64,000 bases of DNA, taken from Micromonospora okii. Lineage in GTDB: Bacteria > Actinomycetota > Actinomycetes > Mycobacteriales > Micromonosporaceae. The notes beneath the pieces are model-generated. The model saw only the letters and a list, made by a program, of their open reading frames with translations, ran no database searches and was not told the origin of the DNA. A program made the translations under genes and the position numbers. Where the stretch lies: the NCBI RefSeq assembly GCF_020884795.1, contig NZ_BBZF01000024.1, forward strand, positions 151,523 through 215,522. The letters are read 5' to 3'. Positions 1-7,106 of this stretch are shown here, piece after piece (the stretch's first letter is position 1; each line of letters starts with the position of its first letter).

Positions 1-234
1 CCGTACGAGATCGGGGTGGTGCACTGCGGCCGGCTGCTGCGCGGCCCCGGGGTGCTGCGCTGCACGCAGATCGAGGGCGGGCGCACGCAGGTGGTCTGGC
101 ACGAGTGGTTCCACGTGCCCGGCGGGCCGGCCGGCCGGGTGGCCTGGCCGGTGCTCTGGCCCGGCTCCAAGTTCAGCCTCACCACCGCCCTGAGGAAGTT
201 CGGCCGCCTGGTCGAGCAGGGCCGCCTGCCCTGA
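1..234 (+). CDS. C-terminal part of SRPBCC-like protein (5' end outside window)
   Basis: The frame is open from base 1, so only the last 77 residues are present. The fragment has spaced aromatic residues (VVWHEWF, WPVLWP) and ends in a basic amphipathic helix, which resembles the end of a START/SRPBCC (polyketide-cyclase-like) ligand-binding fold. I recall such a gene next to tag in Micromonosporaceae, but no residue here proves the family, and the ligand cannot be told. It ends 117 bases before the tag start. Confidence 0.5.
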   Translation, partial: PYEIGVVHCGRLLRGPGVLRCTQIEGGRTQVVWHEWFHVPGGPAGRVAWPVLWPGSKFSLTTALRKFGRLVEQGRLP

Positions 235-257
235 CCGCCGGGCCCGTCGTAGCCGCG

Positions 258-272
258 ACGTCGCCGACATGG
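258..272. repeat. Half copy of TGTCGGCGACA palindromic family
   Basis: The stretch ACGTCGCCGACATGG followed by ATCCCGGCGG recurs almost unchanged near 29480, and related inverted copies lie at 29438-29492 and 48135-48189. Here only one arm is clear, between the SRPBCC fragment and tag. Confidence 0.45.
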
Positions 273-338
273 GGGCATCCCGGCGGGTCGGACACCGCAA
301 CGAGGGCGTCACGGCGGCGGGCGGTCGGCCGTCCGGTC

Positions 339-354
339 TAGCGTGTACGCCGTG
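339..354 (+). promoter_or_regulatory. Leaderless promoter of tag
   Basis: TAGCGT (339-344) is followed by 7 bases and then the GTG at 352. Transcription would begin at or next to the start codon. No Shine-Dalgarno sequence precedes the GTG, which agrees with this. Confidence 0.55.
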
Positions 355-951
355 ACTGACCTGGTGATGAGCACCGACCTGGTGATCGGCGCGGACGGGC
401 TGCCGCGCTGCGCGTGGGGGGCGAGCACCCCCGACTACGCCGTCTACCACGACCGCGAGTGGGGGCGCCCGCTGCGCGGCGACGACGCGCTCTACGAGCG
501 GATGACCCTGGAGGCGTTCCAGTCCGGGCTGTCCTGGCTGACGATCCTGCGCAAACGGCCCGCCTTCCGGCTGGCCTTCGCCGACTTCCGGATCGAGGCC
601 GTGGCGGCCTACGGCGAGGCCGACGTGGCCCGGCTGATGGCCGATGTCGGCATCGTCCGCAACCGGGCCAAGATCGAGGCGGCGATCGCCAACGCCCGTG
701 CCGCCCTGGAGCTGCCCGGGGGCCTGTCCGACCTGCTCTGGTCGTACGCGCCGCCGCCCCGGGCCGGCCGGCCGGCGGTGTCGGCCGAGGTGCCCGCGCT
801 GACCCCGGAGTCCACGACGCTGGCCAAGGCGCTGAAGAAGCGCGGGTTCCGGTTCGTCGGCCCCACCACGTCGTACGCGCTGATGCAGGCCACCGGAATG
901 GTCGACGATCACCTGGCCGGCTGCCACGTCACCGCTCCCGCCCCGGCGTGA
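352..951 (+). CDS. tag: DNA-3-methyladenine glycosylase I
   Basis: It removes 3-methyladenine from alkylated DNA as the first step of base-excision repair. The 199-residue product has the family marks: RCAWG near the N-terminus and YHDREWG supply Zn-binding Cys and His. LEAFQSGLSW carries the catalytic Glu, and DDHLAGCH at the C-terminus supplies the second His/Cys pair. I chose GTG 352 because a -10 box lies 7 bases upstream; GTG 343 and ATG 367 are in frame too. The hypothetical gene downstream follows after 13 bases and may be co-transcribed. Confidence 0.95.
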   Translation: MTDLVMSTDLVIGADGLPRCAWGASTPDYAVYHDREWGRPLRGDDALYERMTLEAFQSGLSWLTILRKRPAFRLAFADFRIEAVAAYGEADVARLMADVGIVRNRAKIEAAIANARAALELPGGLSDLLWSYAPPPRAGRPAVSAEVPALTPESTTLAKALKKRGFRFVGPTTSYALMQATGMVDDHLAGCHVTAPAPA

Positions 952-964
952 TGGGATTGGCCCC

Positions 965-1663
965 ATGACCGACACCGACCACCGCGTGAGCGGCGCGATC
1001 CCCGCCCGGGGCGACGGCGGGCGGGGCACCGGCGCCTGGGCCGTCCTCCTGCCACCGGGCCGGTACGACGCCGAGCGGCTCGTCCACCACGACACGCTGG
1101 AGCTGACCGGCCTGGACGCCCCGGCCGCCCCCACCGCCGCCGTCGGCCCGGCCGCTCCCGCCCCTGCCGGCGGGGCCGGTGCCGCCGCCGGGCCCCGCCC
1201 CGGCGACCGGGTGGCGGTGCTGGCCGACGATCCGCTGCGCCTGGTGGCCCTGGGCCGGGTCGCCCGTCCCACCGCCGAGCGCCAGGAGGACCCGGACGAC
1301 CCGCAGTCCGACCCGGCCTCCGGCGCGCTGGTGGTCGCCTACACCCGGCGGGTCTTCGACGAGCCGGTGGCGGTCGAGGGGCTGACCGTCGACGGCCTGG
1401 TCACCGCGCTCGCCGCCGACGCCTACGAGGAGCTGGCCGCGCGGCTGGGGCCGCTGCCGGCCCGCCGGTCCTGGCTGGTCAGCCTGGACCTCCCGATCGA
1501 GGCGGAGACCCGGGCCGAGGCGGTCCGGCTCTTCTGGTCGTACGTGCGGGACCTGGGCCCCCGCGAGCTGCCCGCGTTCGTCTCGCCCTCCGGTGACGAG
1601 CTGGCGATGCAGGCGTTCGTGCTCGGCGCCGAGGCGAACCAGGACCCGGAGGAGGACGACTAG
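965..1663 (+). CDS. Conserved hypothetical protein
   Basis: I do not recognise a named domain. The 232-residue product has an Ala/Pro-rich segment around residues 50-85, then a globular part (GDRVAVLADDPLRLVALGRV, LVVAYTRRVFDEP, SWLVSLDLPIEAETRAEAVRLFWSYVRDLGPRELPAFV is where the order is clearest) and an acidic tail EDD. The LFWSYV..LGPRELPAFVSP region reads like a conserved C-terminal domain. It has no signal peptide or membrane segment and is likely cytoplasmic. Its closeness to tag suggests a shared transcript, which says little about function. Confidence 0.7.
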   Translation: MTDTDHRVSGAIPARGDGGRGTGAWAVLLPPGRYDAERLVHHDTLELTGLDAPAAPTAAVGPAAPAPAGGAGAAAGPRPGDRVAVLADDPLRLVALGRVARPTAERQEDPDDPQSDPASGALVVAYTRRVFDEPVAVEGLTVDGLVTALAADAYEELAARLGPLPARRSWLVSLDLPIEAETRAEAVRLFWSYVRDLGPRELPAFVSPSGDELAMQAFVLGAEANQDPEEDD

Positions 1664-1735
1664 GCCGGGGCTGTCCGGGTAAGCGGCGGCCCGGAGAGGG
1701 GCCGGCACCGTCGTCGGGCCCTCCTGGGAGGGCCG

Positions 1736-2488
1736 ATGCGGTTCCAGGACAGGGTCGTGGTCGTCACCGGGGCGGCTTCCGGGCTCGGCGAGGCGACGGC
1801 CCGCCGGTTCGCCGCCGAGGGGGCGCGGGTGGCGATCGCCGACATCGACGCCGAGGGCGCGCGGCGGGTCGCGGGCGAACTCCCGGACGCCCTCGCGGTC
1901 ACCGTCGACGTCGGGGACGCCGCGTCGGTCGAGCAGGCCGTCGCGGACATCATGCAGCGGTACGGCCGGATCGACGTGATCTTCAACAACGCGGGCACCG
2001 ACGGCGAGCAGCGGCCCCTGCACGAGATAGACGTGGCGAGCTGGGAGAGGGCGCGCCGGATCAACGGCGACGGCGTCTTCTTCGTCCTCAAGTACGGCAT
2101 CGAGGCGATGCTGCGCGGCGACGGGGGCGCCATCGTCAACTCCTCGTCCATCACGGCCCTGGCGGGCCTGGAGAACGTCTCCCCGCACACGTTCACCAAG
2201 GCGGGCGTCGCCGGCCTGACCCGCTCCACCGCCGTCGAGTACGCGGCCCGCGGCATCCGGGTCAACGCGGTGGCCCCGACGGCGGTGAACACCCCGATGG
2301 TCCAGCACTTCATCGACGACGCGTCCAACCCGTCGCAGGCGCGCCGGCAGATGGAGACGTTCAACCCGAAGCCGGGCATCCCCACCCCGGACGACGTGGC
2401 GGCAGTGGTGCTCTTCCTGGCCTCCGACGACGCGTCCTGGATCACCGGCCACACCATCCCCGTCGACGGCGGCTACGTGGCCCGGTGA
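1736..2488 (+). CDS. SDR-family oxidoreductase with Tyr-to-His change in the active site
   Basis: This 250-residue short-chain dehydrogenase/reductase has a Rossmann NAD(P)-binding start (VVTGAASGLGEAT), the NNAG motif, and the C-terminal GHTIPVDGGY signature of classical SDRs. The catalytic Ser is present in VNSSS. The YxxxK motif reads HTFTK (DNA cac acg ttc acc aag near 2198), so the general-acid Tyr is His while the Lys is kept. The Ser-to-His spacing is the usual 13 residues, so this is not a misalignment. The enzyme may be inactive as a classical reductase or use another proton donor. Substrate is unknown. Confidence 0.9.
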   Translation: MRFQDRVVVVTGAASGLGEATARRFAAEGARVAIADIDAEGARRVAGELPDALAVTVDVGDAASVEQAVADIMQRYGRIDVIFNNAGTDGEQRPLHEIDVASWERARRINGDGVFFVLKYGIEAMLRGDGGAIVNSSSITALAGLENVSPHTFTKAGVAGLTRSTAVEYAARGIRVNAVAPTAVNTPMVQHFIDDASNPSQARRQMETFNPKPGIPTPDDVAAVVLFLASDDASWITGHTIPVDGGYVAR

Positions 2489-2546
2489 CGCCCCCATCCC
2501 CACCCGGCCAGCGGGCAATTTCACACGGGCGGGGGAGGGGACGGGG

Positions 2547-3338
2547 TCAGCGGCCCTCGAAGGTGGGTTGCTGCTTGTTGACGAAGGCCAGGGTGGCGGC
2601 GCGGTGGTCGGCGGTGCCGCCGCAGATGGTCTGGGCCTGGGCCTCGGCGGCGAGGGCGTCGGCGAGGGTGCCGGCGTCGGCGATGGAGAGCTGCCGCTTG
2701 ATCGCCCCGTACGCGACGGTCGGGCCGGCCGCGAGCCGGGCGGCCAGCTCCTGCGCGGTCGGCAGCACCTTCTCGTCGTCGTCCACGAGCCGGGTCAGCA
2801 GGCCCAGCCGGTGGGCCTCCTCGGCGGCCACGGGCTCGGCGAGCATCAGCAGCTCGACGGCCTTGGCGTGGCCGACCAGGCGGGGCAGGGTCCACGAGGC
2901 GCCGGTGTCGGCGGCGAGCCCCACCCCGGCGAAGGCCATCAGGAAGCGGGTCTTCGGCCCGCCGACGCGGAAGTCGGCCAGGAACGCCAGCGACGCCCCG
3001 GCCCCGGCGGCCATGCCCCGGACGGCGGCGACCACCGGCCTGGCCAGGTTGGCCAGCCGGGCGGCGATCGGGTTGTAGTGCGCGTGCACGGTGCCCAGCG
3101 GGTCCGTCGTGGCGGACTCCAGGGTCTGCACGTGCTCGCGCAGGTCCTGACCGGCGCTGAACGAGCCGCCCGCGCCCGCGAGCACCACGGCCCGGCAGCT
3201 CCGGTCGGACTCGAGTTCGGCGAGGGCGTCCCGCAGCGCCTCCTTGAGCGCCACGTCGAGCGCGTTCATCGCCGTCGGGCGGTTCAGCGTCAGGGTGACG
3301 ACGGCGTCGGTGCGGTCGACGAGCAGCGGCTCGGTCAC
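2547..3338 (-). CDS. Enoyl-CoA hydratase/isomerase, PaaG-like
   Basis: A crotonase-fold acyl-CoA enzyme of 263 residues. FSAGQDLREH forms the first oxyanion-hole segment and the MAAGAGASLAFLADFRV region the second. LPRLVGHAKAVELLML followed by GLLTRLVDD is typical of the PaaG side of the family (1,2-epoxyphenylacetyl-CoA isomerase or a related hydratase). The GTG start overlaps the stop of the PaaX-type regulator by GTGA, so the two are translationally coupled. With PaaX beside it, a role in degradation of aromatic or aryl-acyl-CoA compounds is likely, but other paa genes are absent here. Confidence 0.85.
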   Translation of the reverse strand: MTEPLLVDRTDAVVTLTLNRPTAMNALDVALKEALRDALAELESDRSCRAVVLAGAGGSFSAGQDLREHVQTLESATTDPLGTVHAHYNPIAARLANLARPVVAAVRGMAAGAGASLAFLADFRVGGPKTRFLMAFAGVGLAADTGASWTLPRLVGHAKAVELLMLAEPVAAEEAHRLGLLTRLVDDDEKVLPTAQELAARLAAGPTVAYGAIKRQLSIADAGTLADALAAEAQAQTICGGTADHRAATLAFVNKQQPTFEGR

Positions 3339-4153
3339 GTTCTGACGACCCTTCTGTCGCGGGTGGCGGCGTCGAGGCAGCGCTCGACGTACCGGTCGGC
3401 GGCCGGACGCAGCCGGGCCGCGTGCCGGTCGAAGAAGCTGGCGGCGGCGGTGCCGGGCCAGCGTTCGGGCAGCAGCGCCGGTGGCAACTGCGGGTCCCGG
3501 AACAGGAACGTACGCCACGCGTGCACGAGCCGGAACCGCGCCGCGTACGCCTCCTCGTCGTCGCTGCGCACGGTCACCCCGGCCAGCAGGGGGCGCTGCT
3601 CGGCGACGAACCGCTCGTAGGCGTGCCCGATCTCGGCGAGATCCCAGGCGCGGCGGACGACACCCGTCGCCCCGGGGGTCCCGGCGGCGTGCGCGGCGGT
3701 GAACCGCTCGTACCGCACGCCGGCCTCGTCGAGCAGGAGGTCGACGTCCTCCGCGTGCCGGGTGGCGACCCAGGTCTGCTCGTCCAGGGGGCCGTAGCCG
3801 AGGAAGTTCAGGTTCGCGGCGAGCCGCTGCCGCTCCCGGCGGGAGACGGGGGTCTCCAGGACGAGGAGGTCGAACCGTCCGTCCCAGGCGACCCGGCCGG
3901 TCCGGTAGATCCGGGCGGCGGCCTCGTCGAGTCGTCGGGCGGCTTTCGGTGTGATCGAATAGCCCGGCCCGGAGGCGAGCCGGAGCGGGTCGAGCCAGCC
4001 CTGGCGGACCATCCGGCTCACGGCGGTCCGCACCGCCGGGGGTGCGATCCCGAGCGGCGCGAGCAGCTTGACCAGGGCGGCGACCGGCGCGCGACCGCCC
4101 CGTGGCCGTAGGTGGTCGCCGTACAGGTCGAAGAGTGCCGACCGTGCCTGCAT
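3335..4153 (-). CDS. paaX: PaaX-family transcriptional regulator
   Basis: A 272-residue repressor family known from phenylacetate catabolism. The N-terminal winged helix is seen in SALFDLYGDHLRPRGG and the VRTAVSRMVRQGWL recognition region. The C-terminal part contains RRAWDLAEIGHAYERFV, characteristic of PaaX. It is the first gene of a two-gene minus-strand operon with the PaaG-like enzyme. The region before the ATG holds CAATAT six bases upstream, a possible -10 for a leaderless message. The effector is expected to be an aryl-CoA such as phenylacetyl-CoA; that is inference from the family. Confidence 0.88.
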   Translation of the reverse strand: MQARSALFDLYGDHLRPRGGRAPVAALVKLLAPLGIAPPAVRTAVSRMVRQGWLDPLRLASGPGYSITPKAARRLDEAAARIYRTGRVAWDGRFDLLVLETPVSRRERQRLAANLNFLGYGPLDEQTWVATRHAEDVDLLLDEAGVRYERFTAAHAAGTPGATGVVRRAWDLAEIGHAYERFVAEQRPLLAGVTVRSDDEEAYAARFRLVHAWRTFLFRDPQLPPALLPERWPGTAAASFFDRHAARLRPAADRYVERCLDAATRDRRVVRT

Positions 4154-4344
4154 GACCGCATATTGTGACAGGACTTCTCGGGATATGCTAGATGCTGTTA
4201 CATCAATGCTGCTTCGGTTTGGGTCCGGCGGTGTTCATCAGGGAAAATCGTTGGTCGACACCGCCGACTACGTTTGCGGTGGGTGATGGCGAAGAGGCTG
4301 TGGGGCAACCCACCGACCCTGTTGCAGGTCTGAGGGGAGACGAC

Positions 4345-4512
4345 ATGGCGGCGATGAAGCCGCGGACGGGCGACGGTCCGCTGGAGGTCACCAAGGAGGG
4401 CCGGGGCATCGTCATGCGGGTCCCGCTGGAGGGTGGTGGCAGGCTCGTCGTCGAGATGACGCCCGACGAGGCCAACGCGCTCGGTGAGGCGCTGAAGGCG
4501 GCGGCGGGCTGA
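4345..4512 (+). CDS. DUF3117 domain protein, 55 residues
   Basis: A very small acidic protein ending DEANALGEALKAAAG, matching DUF3117, which is near-universal and highly conserved in actinobacteria but has no assigned function. The start is ATG 4345 with GAGGGGAG about six bases upstream. It is a single gene between the paaX operon (divergent) and a strong terminator at 4560. The 190-base upstream region is less GC-rich than its neighbours and should hold the promoter. Confidence 0.9.
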   Translation: MAAMKPRTGDGPLEVTKEGRGIVMRVPLEGGGRLVVEMTPDEANALGEALKAAAG

Positions 4513-4559
4513 GGCGAAAGCGGTCCGGGCGGCGGTCGTCGGGCGGACGGTTCACCCAT

Positions 4560-4592
4560 CCCTGAGCCACCGGCGGTGCCGGTGGCTCAGGG
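4560..4592 (+). terminator. Intrinsic terminator after DUF3117 gene
   Basis: A perfect 15-bp stem (CCCTGAGCCACCGGC against its complement) with a 3-base loop lies 47 bases after the DUF3117 stop. It separates that gene from leucyl aminopeptidase and argues against any aminopeptidase start before 4593. Confidence 0.85.
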
Positions 4593-4653
4593 CCTTCATC
4601 CTCGGTGCGGGCACGCGGCCCGTTCTCCCGATCCCCTGGAGGTGCGTTCCAGC

Positions 4654-6120
4654 GTGCTTGCGATCCGTCTGGTCGACGGGGCCGAGCGGCCCGACGTCCT
4701 GGTCCTGCCCGTGCGATCCGTCGAGGGCGGGGGCGTTCCGGCCGCGCTGTCACCCGACCTGCCGGTGCTGCCCGACGACGTGCTGACCGAGGCGACCGCC
4801 CTCGTCCCGGCGACCCGGGCCACCGGGCGGGCCGGGGAGGTGCACCCGCACCTGCGCCCCGGGCGCACCCCCGGGCGGCTGTTGCTGGTGGGGATCGGCT
4901 CCGGGGACGAGCCCGGCTGGCGGGCGGCGGGCGCGGCGCTGGCCCGCGCAGGCTCGAATGAGACGCAAATCACAATCGCGATGCCGGCCGATGTGCCGCC
5001 CGAGGCGGTGCGCGGCCTGGTCGAGGGGCTGCTCCTGGCGTCGTACCGGTTCCGGCTCACCGAGGCCGGCGACACCCCCGCGCTGGCCGACGTCGACCTC
5101 GCGGTCACCGACCCGGCCCGGTACGCGTACACCCTCGAACGGGCCGAGGTCACCGCCCGGATGACCCGCCTGGCCCGGGACCTGACCAACACCCCGTCGT
5201 CGGTGAAGAACCCGCAGTGGTTCGCCGAGCGGGTCGAGGAGGCCGCGACCGGCCATCCCGACCTGCACCTGCGCGTCCGCGAGCCGGACGAGTTGGCCGC
5301 CGAGGGCTTCGGCGGCATCCTCGCGGTCGGCGGCGGATCGGCCAGCGGGCCGCGCCTGGTGGAGCTGGACTGGCGGCCGGCCGGCGCGCGGACCCACGTG
5401 GTGCTCGTCGGCAAGGGGATCACCTTCGACACCGGCGGCATCTCGATCAAGCCGGTGCCGGCGATGAAGCTGATGCGCAAGGACATGGCCGGTGCCGCCG
5501 CGGTGGTCGCCGCCACCCTGGGCGCGGCGGCGCTGCGGCTGCCCGTCCGGGTCACCACCCTGGCGCCGCTGGCGGAGAACGCGGTCAGCGGCTCGGCGTT
5601 CCGCCCCGGCGACGTGATCACCCACTACGGCGGGGTGACCAGCGAGACCACCAACTCCGACGCGGAGGGGCGGCTGGTGCTCGCCGACGCGCTGGCCTAC
5701 GCCGTCGCCGAGCTGAAGCCCGACCTGCTGATCGACCTGGCCACCCTCACCGGGGCCAACGCGGTGGCGCTCGGCAAGCGCACCGGCGCGCTCTACTCGG
5801 AGAACGACGAGCTGGCCGCCGACGTGCTGGCCGCGATCGACGCCGCCGGCGAGGCGGCCTGGCGGATGCCGCTGACGGCCGACTACGTCGAGCACCTCGC
5901 CAGCGAGGTGGCCGACCTGTACAGCGCCCCGAACCAGGGCGGCGGCTCGGTGCTGGCCGCGCTCTACCTGCGCGAGTTCACCGGCGACCTGCGGCAGCGC
6001 TGGCTGCACGTCGACATGTCCGCGCCGTCCTGGGCCGACGCGGACTCCGCCGAGCTGACCCGGGGCGCCACCGGCTGGGGCGTCCGCAGCCTGCTCCGCT
6101 GGCTCCCCACCCTGGGGTAG
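4654..6120 (+). CDS. pepA: Leucyl aminopeptidase, M17 family
   Basis: A cytosolic metallo-aminopeptidase of 488 residues that trims N-terminal residues in peptide turnover. The C-terminal catalytic domain shows LVGKGITFDTGGISIKP (Lys and Asp ligands), MRKDMAGAAAV, and the M17 signature TNSDAEGRLVLADAL with the Asp and Glu metal ligands and catalytic Arg. GTG 4654 is preferred: a GGAGG lies 11 bases upstream, and the terminator at 4560-4592 excludes earlier starts. The stop codon TAG is part of a diverged copy of the ~52-bp palindromic repeat. Confidence 0.95.
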   Translation: MLAIRLVDGAERPDVLVLPVRSVEGGGVPAALSPDLPVLPDDVLTEATALVPATRATGRAGEVHPHLRPGRTPGRLLLVGIGSGDEPGWRAAGAALARAGSNETQITIAMPADVPPEAVRGLVEGLLLASYRFRLTEAGDTPALADVDLAVTDPARYAYTLERAEVTARMTRLARDLTNTPSSVKNPQWFAERVEEAATGHPDLHLRVREPDELAAEGFGGILAVGGGSASGPRLVELDWRPAGARTHVVLVGKGITFDTGGISIKPVPAMKLMRKDMAGAAAVVAATLGAAALRLPVRVTTLAPLAENAVSGSAFRPGDVITHYGGVTSETTNSDAEGRLVLADALAYAVAELKPDLLIDLATLTGANAVALGKRTGALYSENDELAADVLAAIDAAGEAAWRMPLTADYVEHLASEVADLYSAPNQGGGSVLAALYLREFTGDLRQRWLHVDMSAPSWADADSAELTRGATGWGVRSLLRWLPTLG

Positions 6121-6165
6121 GAGCACCTGTCAGCGCCCGCGGTAGAGCAGGGGCCTCCTGCCGAC
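6117..6165 (+). repeat. Diverged copy (D) of ~52-bp stop-codon repeat
   Basis: The end of pepA runs into GGTAG-GAGCACCTG followed by GCGCCCGCGGTAGAGCAGGGG. This aligns with the three better copies at 13187, 23594 and 60770 around the core TTAACGC-N5-GGTAGAG. The pepA stop TAG lies at the position where copies A and C provide TAA. It sits between convergent genes and may act as a terminator for both. Confidence 0.55.
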
Positions 6166-6200
6166 GCCCGGCGGCCGGGCCCCGCCCACTGGGCGGGGCC

Positions 6201-6851
6201 TCAGCACTTCACGGCGGCGAGCAGGCCGTGGCCGACCGGGAGCAGCGCCGGCGTCCAGTGCTCGGACTCGCGGATCGCCTTGATCGCCTCCCGGGTGGTC
6301 ACCGTCTCCACGTCCCGGGCCGCCGGGTCGCCGATCCGGCCGTCCACCAGGGTGCCGTGCAGGGCGAGCACCCCGCCGGGGCGCAGCAGCCGCAGGGCCG
6401 CGTCCACGCACGAGGTGAAGCTGGTGGCCTCGGTGTCGACGAACACCATGTCGTACGCGCCGTCGGCGAGCCGGGGCAGGACGTCCAGCGCCCGGCCGGC
6501 GATGATCCGGGTGCGCCCGGCGGGGAAGCCCGCCTCGGCGAAGATCCGGCGGGCGATCCGCTGGTGCTCGACCTCGACGTCGATGGTGGTGAGGACGCCG
6601 TCGGAGCGCATACCGCGCAGCAGCCACACCCCGCTGACCCCCGTGCCGGTGCCGATCTCGACCACCGCGCGGGCGCTGCCGGCGGCGGCGAGCAGGCGCA
6701 GCGCCGCCCCCGCGCCCGGGGTCACCGCGTCGAGGCCGACCTCGTGGGCGAGGCTGCGGGCGGTCCGCAGCACGAGATCCTCCGTGACGTACGACTCGAC
6801 GAACTGCGACGCCGGGTTCGTCGAGCTGCCGAAGCTGGCGGCCGTGGCGAT
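6201..6851 (-). CDS. O-methyltransferase (Rv1220c type), apparent ATC start
   Basis: A class I SAM-dependent O-methyltransferase of 216 residues. VVEIGTGTGVSGVWLL is the SAM-binding motif I, TTIDVEVEHQ motif II, and YDMVFVDTEA the acidic post-I segment. Gene order with htrA, tatB and mrp matches M. tuberculosis Rv1220c. No ATG, GTG or TTG exists in frame upstream of GTG 6773, which would delete about 26 conserved-looking residues (FGSSTNPASQFVESYV). The only start with a ribosome site (GGAGG, six bases before) is ATC at 6849-6851, where homologues probably have ATG. Substrate is unknown. Confidence 0.85.
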   Translation of the reverse strand: MATAASFGSSTNPASQFVESYVTEDLVLRTARSLAHEVGLDAVTPGAGAALRLLAAAGSARAVVEIGTGTGVSGVWLLRGMRSDGVLTTIDVEVEHQRIARRIFAEAGFPAGRTRIIAGRALDVLPRLADGAYDMVFVDTEATSFTSCVDAALRLLRPGGVLALHGTLVDGRIGDPAARDVETVTTREAIKAIRESEHWTPALLPVGHGLLAAVKC

Positions 6852-7106
6852 GGGACACCTCCGTCGGGGGCGGGTTGGCGGTATGAGCCTAGAGGCGAGG
6901 GCGGGCGGACGCAGCCGCGAGTCCGGTCCCGGACGATCATCGCTGGACACGCCCCACGGGGAGGCCGCCGCCGGACGATCACGCGCTGCAACGGCCGACT
7001 GCGCTCGCCGCATTCGTGTAATCCTGGATGCGGTATCCCGTCGCCGGAAGTGGCCAACCGGCCGGCCCGTGGGGCAGGGAGCCGGGGACGACTGGGAGGC
7101 ACCGAC
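6852..7106. promoter_or_regulatory. Divergent promoter region of O-methyltransferase and htrA
   Basis: This 255-base gap carries TAGGCT on the minus strand at 6888-6893 as the probable -10 of the methyltransferase, with a leader of about 30 bases containing GGAGG. On the plus strand TGTAATCC near 7016-7023 is the best -10 candidate for htrA. No sigma-factor or anti-sigma coding sequence is present, unlike the equivalent place in M. tuberculosis. Confidence 0.5.

Noticed and set aside
929..2524. Long reading frame on the minus strand across the hypothetical and SDR genes
   Set aside because: High GC leaves antisense frames open. Its product is low-complexity Arg/Gly/Val-rich without domains, while the plus strand encodes a clear SDR.
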